From the NCBI GenBank assembly GCA_027485405.1, contig JAIXRB010000098.1, positions 1-10,730 of the forward strand: a DNA stretch of 10,730 nucleotides, written 5' to 3'. The translations under genes and the position numbers were made by a program. This DNA comes from Leptospiraceae bacterium. Its GTDB lineage: Bacteria; Spirochaetota; Leptospiria; Leptospirales; Leptospiraceae. Positions 1 to 6,602 of the stretch are shown one piece after another. The notes below the pieces were generated by a model. That model was not told the DNA's origin and made no database searches. It saw only the letters and a list, made by a program, of their open reading frames with translations. The first letter of the stretch is position 1, and every line of letters starts with the position of its first letter.

Positions 1-677
1 CAGTTTTGGTTTTTGCCGATACCGATATCGAATTCATGGCAAAGAAAGTGGCATTTGGTGCCACTTGCAATTCTGGTCAGGACTGCACAGCGGCAACCAG
101 GGTCTACTTAGAACAAAGCATATTTGAAAAAGGAAAGGAAGCAATCGTTTCCGCAATGAAACAAGTGATTGTTGGACAACCCTTCGAGGATGCAACTGAG
201 ATGGGTTCGTTGATTTCCAAAATCCACCGAGAGAGAGTGCAAGGTTTTATGGAACGGCTCAAAGGGACCTCGGCTAAAATCCTAACAGGAGGAAGTATCC
301 CTAAAGGTATGGACAAAGGCTATTTCTTTGAACCTACTGTGATCGGCGGTGCCGAACAATCCTCTGAAATCGTACAGAGCGAAATCTTTGGACCAGTGCT
401 CACTTTGCTTCCTTTCTCTCAGGAGAAGGATGCGGTGGCTTTGGGCAATGACGTAAACTATGGGCTTGCCGCTTCTGTTTTTACTTCAGATGTAGGTCGC
501 GCTATGCGAGTTTCACAAGGTCTAGAATTCGGCACAGTTTGGGTGAATGACCACCTTCCCCTAGCCTCAGAAGCTCCGCACGGAGGTTTCAAGCAGTCGG
601 GATTCGGAAAAGACCTATCTATTGAAGCTATGAATGATTATTTGATCACCAAGCATGTTATGATAGGCGGAGTATAA
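1..677 (+). CDS. Aldehyde dehydrogenase, C-terminal part (5' end outside window)
   Basis: The frame is open from the left edge, so the gene starts upstream and this is roughly the C-terminal half of an NAD(P)-dependent aldehyde dehydrogenase, which oxidises an aldehyde to its acid in the cytoplasm. The catalytic cysteine is the last residue of NSGQDC (codon 84-86). The frame reads into the window as VLVFADTD, the stretch that usually follows the ELGGK catalytic-glutamate motif, so that glutamate lies just outside. SEIFGPVL is the conserved cofactor-side motif, and the end (GGFKQSGFGKD, then the tail) is typical of the family. The GQDCTAATR context resembles gamma-aminobutyraldehyde/betaine-aldehyde type enzymes (PatD/PuuC-like), but the substrate cannot be fixed from this half. 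The stop TAA shares one base with the ATG of ilvD, so the two are probably translationally coupled. The first possible start in the window (TTG at 6) is an artefact of the cut. Confidence 0.93.
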   Translation, partial: VLVFADTDIEFMAKKVAFGATCNSGQDCTAATRVYLEQSIFEKGKEAIVSAMKQVIVGQPFEDATEMGSLISKIHRERVQGFMERLKGTSAKILTGGSIPKGMDKGYFFEPTVIGGAEQSSEIVQSEIFGPVLTLLPFSQEKDAVALGNDVNYGLAASVFTSDVGRAMRVSQGLEFGTVWVNDHLPLASEAPHGGFKQSGFGKDLSIEAMNDYLITKHVMIGGV

Positions 678-2365
678 TGTCCATTTTAAACAAATACAGT
701 CGCATTCTGACCCAAGACGAAAGTTTGCCAGCTTCTCAAGCAATGATCATTGGATCAGGAGTTCCCTACGAAGACTTAAAGAAACCTTTCGTGGGAGTAG
801 GAAGCACTGGTTTTGAAGGAAACCCTTGTAATATGCACCTAACGGCACTAGCCGCAATCCAAAAGAAGAGCATCCAAGACACAAAGAACATGGTGGGGCT
901 CATCTTCAACACGGTAGGTGTAAGTGATGGAATCACAAATGGGAATGACGGAATGCGGTACTCATTGCCATCACGCGAGTTGATTTGCGATTCCATAGAA
1001 ACCGCGGCAGGAGCTCATTTTTATGATGGGGTCGTATTCACAGCAGGTTGTGACAAAAACATGCCAGGAGCGATCATGGCAATGGCTCGGCTCAATCGAC
1101 CGTCTATCTTGGTGTATGGTGGCACCATCAACGGTGGTGTTTACAAAGGAGAGAAGTTAAACATCGTTTCTGCCTTTGAAGCCTACGGGAAAAAAATCCA
1201 AGGCAAGATTTCGGAACAAGACTACCAAGAAATCATCAAAAACTCCTGCCCGGGACCTGGGGCTTGCGGGGGAATGTACACTGCGAACACGATGGCTTCG
1301 GCGATTGAGGCAATGGGTATGAGTCTTCCGTATAGTTCGTCTTCTCCGGCTCGTTCCGAAGAAAAGAAAAAAGAGTGCCAAGCTGTTGGAGAGGCAATCT
1401 ACCGTTTATTAGAAAAAGACATAAAACCAAGGGACATTATCACCAGAGATTCCGTTCTAAATGCCCTTCGAATAATTACTGTTCTAGGTGGATCTACAAA
1501 TGCAGTTTTGCATATGATTGCCATTGCAAGGACTGCGGATGTTCCTTTGGATTTAAAAGACATTCAGCAGATTACAGACACAACTCCGCTTTTAGCAGAC
1601 ATGAAACCTAGCGGAAAGTATTTGATGGAAGACCTATACAAGATAGGAGGAGTTCCAGCAATCATGAAATTTATGCTAGCTGAAAAGATGATTTCCGGGC
1701 ATTGTTTAACAGTAACTGGAAAGACGGTTGCAGAAAACTTGGCAGATTTACCAGGTCTTCCTAAGGACCAAGATTTGCTACGCCCGCTGAACAATCCCAT
1801 CAAGAAAGAAGGACATATCCAAGTTTTATACGGAAACATTGCTAAAGGGGGAGCCGTTGCTAAAATCACAGGCCATGAAGGTGAAGTTTTTACAGGCGTT
1901 GCCAATTGTTTTGATTCTGAGGCTGAGCTTAACAAAGGTATATCCGAAGGTAAGATCCAAGCTGGTCAGGTTGTTGTGATTCGCTATGTAGGTCCCAAAG
2001 GTGGGCCAGGTATGCCTGAAATGCTAAAGCCCACATCGGCAATCATGGGAGCTGGTCTTGGAGACAAAGTGGCCCTCATAACCGACGGAAGGTTTTCGGG
2101 AGGTACGCACGGCTTTGTTGTAGGTCATATCACACCCGAAGCCATGGAAGGTGGGGAGATCGCCTTAGTCCAAAATGGTGATACCATTGAATTGGACGCG
2201 AAGAAAAATACCATACACCTGAAGGTTTCTGAGGCAGAGTTAGATGCTCGCCGTAAATCTTGGATTAAACCTCCCTATCGCGTCAAAGAAGGCTATTTAT
2301 GGAAATACATCCAACTGGTTGGAAATGCGAGCAATGGCTGTTTGACAGATCGAGTTCCCGAATGA
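677..2365 (+). CDS. ilvD: Dihydroxy-acid dehydratase IlvD
   Basis: This is a full-length 562-residue dihydroxy-acid dehydratase. It converts 2,3-dihydroxy-isovalerate and 2,3-dihydroxy-3-methylvalerate to the 2-keto acids in valine, leucine and isoleucine synthesis, in the cytoplasm. Three cysteines in the family's cluster-binding positions are visible: C51 (NPCNMHL), C125 (CDKNMPG) and C197 (GPGACGGMYTANTMA), consistent with the [2Fe-2S] class. Other signatures are SLPSREL near 97, GGSTNAVLH near 271, GPKGGPGMPEM and TDGRFSGGTHGFVVGHITPEA in the C-terminal domain. GGCGGAG lies a few bases before the ATG, and the start overlaps the aldehyde dehydrogenase stop (TAATG). The 3' end overlaps the next gene by ATGA. 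Sugar-acid dehydratases (xylonate, gluconate) belong to the same superfamily, and an aldehyde dehydrogenase neighbour would suit a sugar-acid route, but length and motifs fit true IlvD best. Confidence 0.95.
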   Translation: MSILNKYSRILTQDESLPASQAMIIGSGVPYEDLKKPFVGVGSTGFEGNPCNMHLTALAAIQKKSIQDTKNMVGLIFNTVGVSDGITNGNDGMRYSLPSRELICDSIETAAGAHFYDGVVFTAGCDKNMPGAIMAMARLNRPSILVYGGTINGGVYKGEKLNIVSAFEAYGKKIQGKISEQDYQEIIKNSCPGPGACGGMYTANTMASAIEAMGMSLPYSSSSPARSEEKKKECQAVGEAIYRLLEKDIKPRDIITRDSVLNALRIITVLGGSTNAVLHMIAIARTADVPLDLKDIQQITDTTPLLADMKPSGKYLMEDLYKIGGVPAIMKFMLAEKMISGHCLTVTGKTVAENLADLPGLPKDQDLLRPLNNPIKKEGHIQVLYGNIAKGGAVAKITGHEGEVFTGVANCFDSEAELNKGISEGKIQAGQVVVIRYVGPKGGPGMPEMLKPTSAIMGAGLGDKVALITDGRFSGGTHGFVVGHITPEAMEGGEIALVQNGDTIELDAKKNTIHLKVSEAELDARRKSWIKPPYRVKEGYLWKYIQLVGNASNGCLTDRVPE

Positions 2366-3825
2366 AAATAAATCAAATGAAAGTTAAGTTCTATGTTTCC
2401 TTACTTATCTTACTTGGCTTTTTTGCTCAAGGATGTTTTGGGGGAGTTAAGGTCAAATACGCTCCCTTAAAAAATTCCTATCCCCAAGTGCCTTGGGACA
2501 AACGAACAGAGGAGGCAACTAAAATCCTATCCGAGTTGCTTCGAATACCAACCGTTCGTGGGAATGAAATGCAAGCCGTGAAGTACATCCAGGGAATCCT
2601 TACCAAAGAGGGAATTCCTTCACGCTTGGTCATTGATCCCAAGAATCCTTCCCGCCCAAATCTCATAGCCGAACTGGAACCTAATGCTCCAACAGGGGAA
2701 AAAGGAATCATTTTGGCAAACCACCTAGATACGGTAGAGTTTGATGCCAAAGAATGGAAAGTTCCACCTACATCTGGCAAAGTCGAAGACGGACGAATTT
2801 GGGGCCGAGGGGCAATCGACATGAAGGGGATGGCTGTGATGCAACTCATCGCCTTTTTGGAATTAAAACGCTCTGGATTGCCTAGAACTCGAAAGTATAT
2901 GTTCTTATCCCTTGCCGATGAGGAATCAGGATCTAAGCTAGGTGGCATTTTCTTAACCACAATGCACAAAGAGATTTTCAAAGATTACGAGTATGCGATC
3001 AACGAGGGGGGCGCCGCCACCCGTGATATCGTGATCCCAGGCAGTACCATCTTCAATATCCAATACGCAGAAAAAGGCAATCTATGGTTTCGATTAAAAG
3101 CCCAAGGCACTAGTGGACATGGTTCTACTCCTCCGGTGGAATATGCCAGCTTGAATCTCTTAAATTTTTACAAAGAGGTTCGCGAATTGGAAAGCGATAT
3201 AACGATCACAGAAGAAACGGAAGCTTTCTTTTACCAACTAGGAACCATTAGCAACTTTCCAAATTCTTTTTTCCTTAAGAATGCAAGAAACCCATTCATA
3301 AAGCCTTTACTAAAGGGTACAATTCGAAGCAACCGACACCTCACGGCTATGACTACGAATACGAAGAGCATCACTGGCCTTATGACCACAGAAGGCGATA
3401 AAGGTGAAAATGTGATTAGTGGCGAAGCCTACGGAAAACTAGACGTTCGACTGTTGCCGGGGGTTGATCCAGATGAATTCACAGTTAAGGTAAAAAAAAT
3501 TGCCGAGAAGTTTAAAATAGAAGCAACAGTGACGGACAACAATCCTGCAGATTTATCGCCGATGGACACTCGATTGTTTCAGACTCTCGCTGCAGTATCG
3601 GTATCGAAATTCGAGAAAAGCACCGTCACTCCATTCTTATCTCCAGGTAAGACGGACAATTCGTATCTTCGCAGAGTTGGTATCAAAGCGTACGGAATCA
3701 TTCCTGCTGTGTTGAAATCGGAAGATTTGGATACCATGCATGGAAAGAACGAAAACATTAGCATTGACAACCTCACTCTTGGTTCGAAAATTTTATTTGA
3801 AACTTTAGTAGAGATGAATCACTAA
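2362..3825 (+). CDS. M20-family metallopeptidase lipoprotein
   Basis: This is a zinc-dependent M20 (carboxypeptidase/aminoacylase) enzyme carried outside the cytoplasm. The ATG at 2362 overlaps the ilvD stop as ATGA and gives 487 residues; an in-frame upstream ATG at 2299 would add 21 residues inside ilvD and spoil the signal peptide. A second start five codons on (2377) is possible. Residues 7-24 form a lysine-plus-hydrophobic signal ending AQG-C25, a relaxed spirochaete-type lipobox. The metal/catalytic set is complete: H121 and D123 (NHLDT), D153 (GRGAIDMKG), E187-E188 (ADEESG), E215 (NEGG), H253 in the lid domain (SGHGSTP) and H460 (TMHGKNEN). Related families cleave C-terminal or N-acyl amino acids from peptides. 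Coupling to an amino-acid biosynthesis gene suggests peptide or acyl-amino-acid salvage, but this is inference and the substrate is unknown. Confidence 0.9.
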   Translation: MKINQMKVKFYVSLLILLGFFAQGCFGGVKVKYAPLKNSYPQVPWDKRTEEATKILSELLRIPTVRGNEMQAVKYIQGILTKEGIPSRLVIDPKNPSRPNLIAELEPNAPTGEKGIILANHLDTVEFDAKEWKVPPTSGKVEDGRIWGRGAIDMKGMAVMQLIAFLELKRSGLPRTRKYMFLSLADEESGSKLGGIFLTTMHKEIFKDYEYAINEGGAATRDIVIPGSTIFNIQYAEKGNLWFRLKAQGTSGHGSTPPVEYASLNLLNFYKEVRELESDITITEETEAFFYQLGTISNFPNSFFLKNARNPFIKPLLKGTIRSNRHLTAMTTNTKSITGLMTTEGDKGENVISGEAYGKLDVRLLPGVDPDEFTVKVKKIAEKFKIEATVTDNNPADLSPMDTRLFQTLAAVSVSKFEKSTVTPFLSPGKTDNSYLRRVGIKAYGIIPAVLKSEDLDTMHGKNENISIDNLTLGSKILFETLVEMNH

Positions 3826-3846
3826 AAGTCGAAAGAGAGTCTTAAA

Positions 3847-4227
3847 ATGGCAGAAATGTCTTGGGAAGAGATTTTAACTGAATCCACTATTGTTGCGGGA
3901 AATTTTATAAAGAACCGTTTCGATGCGGTTTACAACGGGCCTTTTGCTGAAGAACGGGGCCCAATCGCCTATCCACAGTTTGAGGTGCTTTTAAAAAATA
4001 AAAGTGGTTTTGTATTTGTTTATCCTACGGCAGAAACTGTAAATGAATGCTCTGAATTCGAAGACGTAGAGAGGATCAATAGGGATATCAAGTGGTCACA
4101 TGAAAATGAGTGCGATTTTTATGCTGTGTTTGTTTGCATGGAATCCCCATGGGCAGACGGGCAAATGGATGAGTCTGGACAATATAAATTCACACCCACC
4201 GTAGATATGATTCCCTTTATTGGATAA
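3847..4227 (+). CDS. Small acidic conserved-looking protein, function unknown
   Basis: I do not recognise this 126-residue protein. It has no signal peptide, no membrane segment and no obvious catalytic motif. It is rich in Asp and Glu, with alternating hydrophobic stretches (FEVLLKNKSGFVFVYP; CDFYAVFVCMESPWADG) that suggest a compact alpha/beta fold, and it has three cysteines. It starts 21 bases after the M20 gene stop, with a purine-rich stretch (GAAAGAGAG) upstream of the ATG, so it is probably the last gene of the aldehyde dehydrogenase-ilvD-M20 operon. Codon use and an uninterrupted frame support a real gene. It is probably cytoplasmic. Confidence 0.75.
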   Translation: MAEMSWEEILTESTIVAGNFIKNRFDAVYNGPFAEERGPIAYPQFEVLLKNKSGFVFVYPTAETVNECSEFEDVERINRDIKWSHENECDFYAVFVCMESPWADGQMDESGQYKFTPTVDMIPFIG

Positions 4228-4271
4228 AGATTAAAGGAGCACATCCTCCAGTTTCACAAAGGGATTTTGGA

Positions 4272-4295
4272 TTTTCTGAGGCTAGCCTCAGAAAA
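4272..4295. repeat. 24-bp perfect palindrome
   Basis: The two 12-base halves TTTTCTGAGGCT and AGCCTCAGAAAA are exact reverse complements with no spacer. As RNA this could fold to a 10-bp stem with a CTAG loop, but no T-run follows on either strand (both sides continue with A), so a Rho-independent terminator is unlikely. It ends two bases before a TTGACT hexamer ahead of the ATPase gene, which suits an operator for a dimeric regulator. The function is inferred. Confidence 0.6.
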
Positions 4296-4297
4296 CC

Positions 4298-4326
4298 TTG
4301 ACTTGTCATAAAATGCCTGATTTTAT
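4298..4326 (+). promoter_or_regulatory. Possible promoter for the first ATPase gene
   Basis: TTGACT (4298-4303, 5 of 6 to the -35 consensus) is followed after 17 bases by TTTTAT (4321-4326, 4 of 6 to the -10 consensus). Transcription would then begin close to the ATG at 4334, giving a leaderless or nearly leaderless message. The match is moderate and unverified. Confidence 0.35.
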
Positions 4327-4333
4327 TGGGTTT

Positions 4334-5500
4334 ATGAATCGATTTTTTCCAAAAAATCTTCTAGAACATTGGGAAAATCCAAAGGATTTGATCCAGGTGA
4401 TTCTCGGTCCTAGGCAGGTTGGGAAAACAACGGCAATACTAGATCTTTCCCAAAAAGGAAAATGCCATTATGTGACAGCGGACTCTGCTACAATTCCCAC
4501 GGCAGACCTAATCTGGGATGAATGGAAAAAGGCAAAGGAGACTTTGCCCGAGGATGCAACTGTTGTTTTTGATGAAGTCCAAAAAATTCCCCGTTGGTCT
4601 GAGGTTATTAAAAAAATTTGGGATGAAAGAATCGCATCCGGCGGTAAGCAAAAACTCTGGGTGTTGGGATCCTCGGCACTCTTATTGGAGAAGGGTCTGT
4701 CTGAAAGTTTAACAGGAAGATTTGAAATCAATTTTTTTCCTCATTGGACATTTTCTGAAGTAGAACATGTATTCAACGCCACTCTGGAAGACTATGTAAA
4801 ATGGGGTGGATACCCAAAGATTTATTCATTGAAAGATGATGAAGAACGATCGAATGACTACATTTTCAATAGTATCATAGAAACTACAATTGGAAGAGAT
4901 ATACTCTCCATGCATTCGGTTGAAAAACCAATGCTATTGAGACAATTATTTTGGTATGTCTCTAGACTCCCGGCTCACATTATAAGTTTCGAAAAGATTT
5001 TAGGCACTTTGCAAGGAAAAGGAAATGGAGCATCTCTAGTCCATTATGCCAATCTGTTAAAAATGGCATTTATCCTTGTTCCGATTTTTAAATATTCTAA
5101 AGCAAGTCACCGAACAAAAAAGAGTCTCCCTAAATGGATTTTCCCCAATCCTGCTTTAGTTGACATATCGATCAAAGAGGAAGGACTGAAAAACTTCACC
5201 TTTGAAAATCTAGTGGGATCCCATCTTCTCAACATTCTGTTTGGTCGCTGGGAATTTGATTTGAATTACTGGAATGAGAATGGAAAAGAAATCGATTATA
5301 TTGTTTGTCGAAGGGGGATGCCAGTGCTAGCATTGGAAGTAAAGAGCGGTAGAAAAAGGCAAGGATTGAGCGAAAAGGCCTACAAAGAGCTTGGCCTAGA
5401 ATGTCCTTATTTGGTCTTACATCTTGAGAATATTCACACATTCCTAAGGTCTAATTCAATTTCACAAATCTTAGGACTCGTAGCTAACGGAAAGCTGTAA
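4334..5500 (+). CDS. AAA ATPase with C-terminal DUF4143 domain (first copy)
   Basis: This 388-residue protein belongs to the widespread ATPase_AAA_14/DUF4143 group, whose cellular role is largely undefined. Walker A is GPRQVGKTT (residues 25-33) and Walker B is VVFDEVQK (D80-E81). The LGSSALLL stretch (111-118) with the downstream SLTGRF is the usual sensor-1/arginine region. The C-terminal part carries the PD-(D/E)XK-like pattern KEIDYIV (D321) ... ALEVKSG (E335, K337), typical of DUF4143. The start is uncertain. TTG 4298 and ATG 4313 are also in frame, but none has a clear ribosome site; ATG 4334 gives the family's usual spacing to Walker A and lies downstream of the putative promoter. It has no signal peptide. 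Its 3' end overlaps the collapsed vapC remnant on the opposite strand by 30 bases. Acquisition by transfer is plausible but unproven. Confidence 0.88.
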   Translation: MNRFFPKNLLEHWENPKDLIQVILGPRQVGKTTAILDLSQKGKCHYVTADSATIPTADLIWDEWKKAKETLPEDATVVFDEVQKIPRWSEVIKKIWDERIASGGKQKLWVLGSSALLLEKGLSESLTGRFEINFFPHWTFSEVEHVFNATLEDYVKWGGYPKIYSLKDDEERSNDYIFNSIIETTIGRDILSMHSVEKPMLLRQLFWYVSRLPAHIISFEKILGTLQGKGNGASLVHYANLLKMAFILVPIFKYSKASHRTKKSLPKWIFPNPALVDISIKEEGLKNFTFENLVGSHLLNILFGRWEFDLNYWNENGKEIDYIVCRRGMPVLALEVKSGRKRQGLSEKAYKELGLECPYLVLHLENIHTFLRSNSISQILGLVANGKL

Positions 5501-5644
5501 GGCAACCTTCTTTAATTTTTTATCATGAGTGAGAATTCTACAATTAGTAGTATAACAGGCATGCAAAAGATAAACATCTATAAGACCAATCCCGAATCCT
5601 GTAAGATGATCAATCCATACTGCTATATCAACTAAAACCCTCAA
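5471..5644 (-). pseudogene. Collapsed vapC toxin (PIN domain) remnant
   Basis: This open frame of 57 codons begins with TTG. Its N-terminus, RVLVDIAVWIDHL, matches the first strand and helix of a VapC PIN-domain RNase (usual form VLVDTSVWIDHL, with the first catalytic Asp). It then jumps directly to GIGLIDVYLL...ILTHDKKLKKVA, the C-terminal third of the same fold with the later acidic residues. About half of a normal VapC (roughly 125-130 residues), including the conserved central Glu, is missing, yet the frame is intact across the join. The toxin is almost certainly inactive. The start overlaps the vapB remnant stop as TTGA, the usual vapBC arrangement. Its end lies antisense to the last 30 bases of the ATPase gene. 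The identification rests on motif recognition by eye. Confidence 0.75.
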
Positions 5645-5712
5645 ATTCTATTTCTCTTTGGAGCCTTTGCCTTTTCCATCAAATCATCGGGAATATAAAG
5701 TGTAGTTTTCAT
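5641..5712 (-). pseudogene. Collapsed vapB antitoxin remnant
   Basis: This is a 23-codon frame. The start MKTTLYIPDDLMEKAK is the ribbon-helix-helix N-terminus of VapB-type (DUF2191-like) antitoxins, which normally run to about 65-75 residues and bind both DNA and toxin. After KAK it goes straight to APKRNRI and a stop; a basic Pro/Arg tail of this kind is seen at the C-terminus of several VapB proteins. This suggests an internal deletion that removed the dimerisation helices and toxin-binding region. The stop overlaps the vapC remnant start. Nested inverted repeats upstream look like its former operator. Confidence 0.7.
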
Positions 5713-5756
5713 CTGTCATAGATTAAACAATTATGACAGAAAGGCACAGATGAAAA
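5706..5756. promoter_or_regulatory. Nested inverted repeats, likely vapBC operator
   Basis: Two perfect inverted repeats share a left arm. TTTTCATCTGT (5706-5716) pairs with ACAGATGAAAA (5746-5756), and TCTGTCATA (5712-5720) pairs with TATGACAGA (5732-5740). They cover the vapB remnant start codon and the region just upstream, and on the minus strand include a -10-like CATAAT (5735-5730). Toxin-antitoxin operons are normally repressed by their own antitoxin at such sites. The assignment is by position and symmetry. Confidence 0.5.
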
Positions 5757-5799
5757 ATGAATAAGTCTTCCTTACTCCTAACAAAGATGCAAGGAAGAC
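5753..5799 (-). terminator. Probable terminator of the lipoprotein gene
   Basis: On the minus strand, 10 bases after the lipoprotein stop codon, GTCTTCCTT (5799-5791) pairs perfectly with AAGGAAGAC (5773-5765) across a 17-base loop. It is followed by the T-rich tail TTATTCATTTTT. The stem is clean but the loop is long and the T-run is interrupted, so termination may be modest. Confidence 0.5.
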
Positions 5800-5808
5800 A
5801 GTTGAATG

Positions 5809-6450
5809 TTATTTCTTTTCTAATCCTTTTTTTACTGCGTTGAACAGATCATTGACAGCCTTAGTGGAAGCAGAACTCACCATCGCATTTTTCTGAGTAT
5901 CGTCTGCTTTGTCATAGATCAAACTGCTGATTTCGATAGGTTCAGTTTGGGCGACATAGACTAAAGAAGAAGACCTCACATCATATAGAACAAATCGAAA
6001 GCTAACTCCACCTGAAGTAAAGCTGTCTTTTCCACCTGATACCAAAGGGAAAGCTAAACCTTCTACACCAAGTTTGGCCGCAATTTTCGCGAAAACAATA
6101 GTTGTTTGCGGGTCTATAGAATTGGAATTGACGATGGCTTCTGTCATTTTGCCTACCGCTGTGTCTAAATCTTTTTTGAGACCAATCGCTTCCGCGGCTT
6201 TGAGAGTCAAATCCCCACCTGGGATCAATGAACCATGCAAAGAGCCTACTTGTGTCTGTGCAATCGATCCAAATAACTTGACATGTTCCTCTTCCGATTT
6301 AGCAGAAGTGTTGGAACCCATATCAAAGACCGCCATGGTGACAACACGGGCAATTTTCGGATCATACTTGTCATACTTTTGGAAGCGAACACCGGCACCT
6401 GCGCAGGAAACCAGGAAGTATAGAAGGGAAAGGATGGTTAGTTTTTTCAA
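5809..6450 (-). CDS. Lipoprotein, possible CsgG/TolB-like fold
   Basis: This 213-residue exported lipoprotein has KK at positions 2-3, a hydrophobic core and a good lipobox LVS-C16. The start is TTG with GGAG seven bases upstream; no better in-frame ATG exists. After the signal, VVTMAVFDMGSN resembles the first strand of CsgG/TolB-N-like domains. The later pattern IAAKLGVEGLAFPLV ... SFRFVLYDVRSSSLVYVA resembles the 'cannot tell the synonym apart, then describes a property in a beta strand' layout of that fold, where a helix ending in LGVD/E is followed by strands carrying a DV..G.LV motif. This is a visual resemblance only and could be wrong. It is probably a periplasmic or outer-membrane-associated protein. 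It appears to be transcribed alone, with a hairpin terminator after it. Confidence 0.8.
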   Translation of the reverse strand: MKKLTILSLLYFLVSCAGAGVRFQKYDKYDPKIARVVTMAVFDMGSNTSAKSEEEHVKLFGSIAQTQVGSLHGSLIPGGDLTLKAAEAIGLKKDLDTAVGKMTEAIVNSNSIDPQTTIVFAKIAAKLGVEGLAFPLVSGGKDSFTSGGVSFRFVLYDVRSSSLVYVAQTEPIEISSLIYDKADDTQKNAMVSSASTKAVNDLFNAVKKGLEKK

Positions 6451-6602
6451 AGCGGGACTCCGTTAAGCATTGTTATGGCAAGATTGCTTTAATTGATATT
6501 AGAAGCAAACTTTAATCCAAGAATATTTTTTCAAGTAAGAAATAAAAACTTCGTATAATTAAGCTATAGAGCCAATAACCTTCAAACACTTTGAAAAATT
6601 AC
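6451..6602. other. Intergenic stretch upstream of the lipoprotein gene
   Basis: This is AT-rich and holds the lipoprotein gene's ribosome site (GGAG) and presumably its promoter, although I cannot pick a convincing -35/-10 pair. A short hairpin, TTCAAA-cac-TTTGAA (6581-6595), lies just after the end of the decayed frame. No coding signal is seen on either strand. Confidence 0.5.

Noticed and set aside
2299..2361. Upstream in-frame ATG for the M20 gene inside ilvD
   Set aside because: It would place 21 polar residues before the signal peptide; the ATGA overlap at 2362 gives a normal lipoprotein signal.
677..2365. Sugar-acid (xylonate-type) dehydratase paired with the aldehyde dehydrogenase
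   Set aside because: Length, three-cysteine pattern and C-terminal motifs fit dihydroxy-acid dehydratase; no sugar kinase, transporter or aldolase gene is nearby.
2478..2981. 167-codon open frame antisense to the M20 gene
   Set aside because: It lies wholly opposite a well-supported gene, with no recognisable motifs or ribosome site.
4272..4295. Palindrome as a Rho-independent terminator of the ilvD operon
   Set aside because: No T-run follows the stem on either strand; the flanks are A-rich instead.
4298..4333. TTG at 4298 as the start of the first ATPase, adding 12 residues
   Set aside because: The TTG coincides with a -35-like hexamer, has no ribosome site, and gives an N-terminus longer than needed; ATG 4334 suits family spacing better.
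6554..6559. TATAAT on the + strand as a promoter
   Set aside because: No matching -35 and no + strand gene downstream; probably chance in AT-rich DNA.
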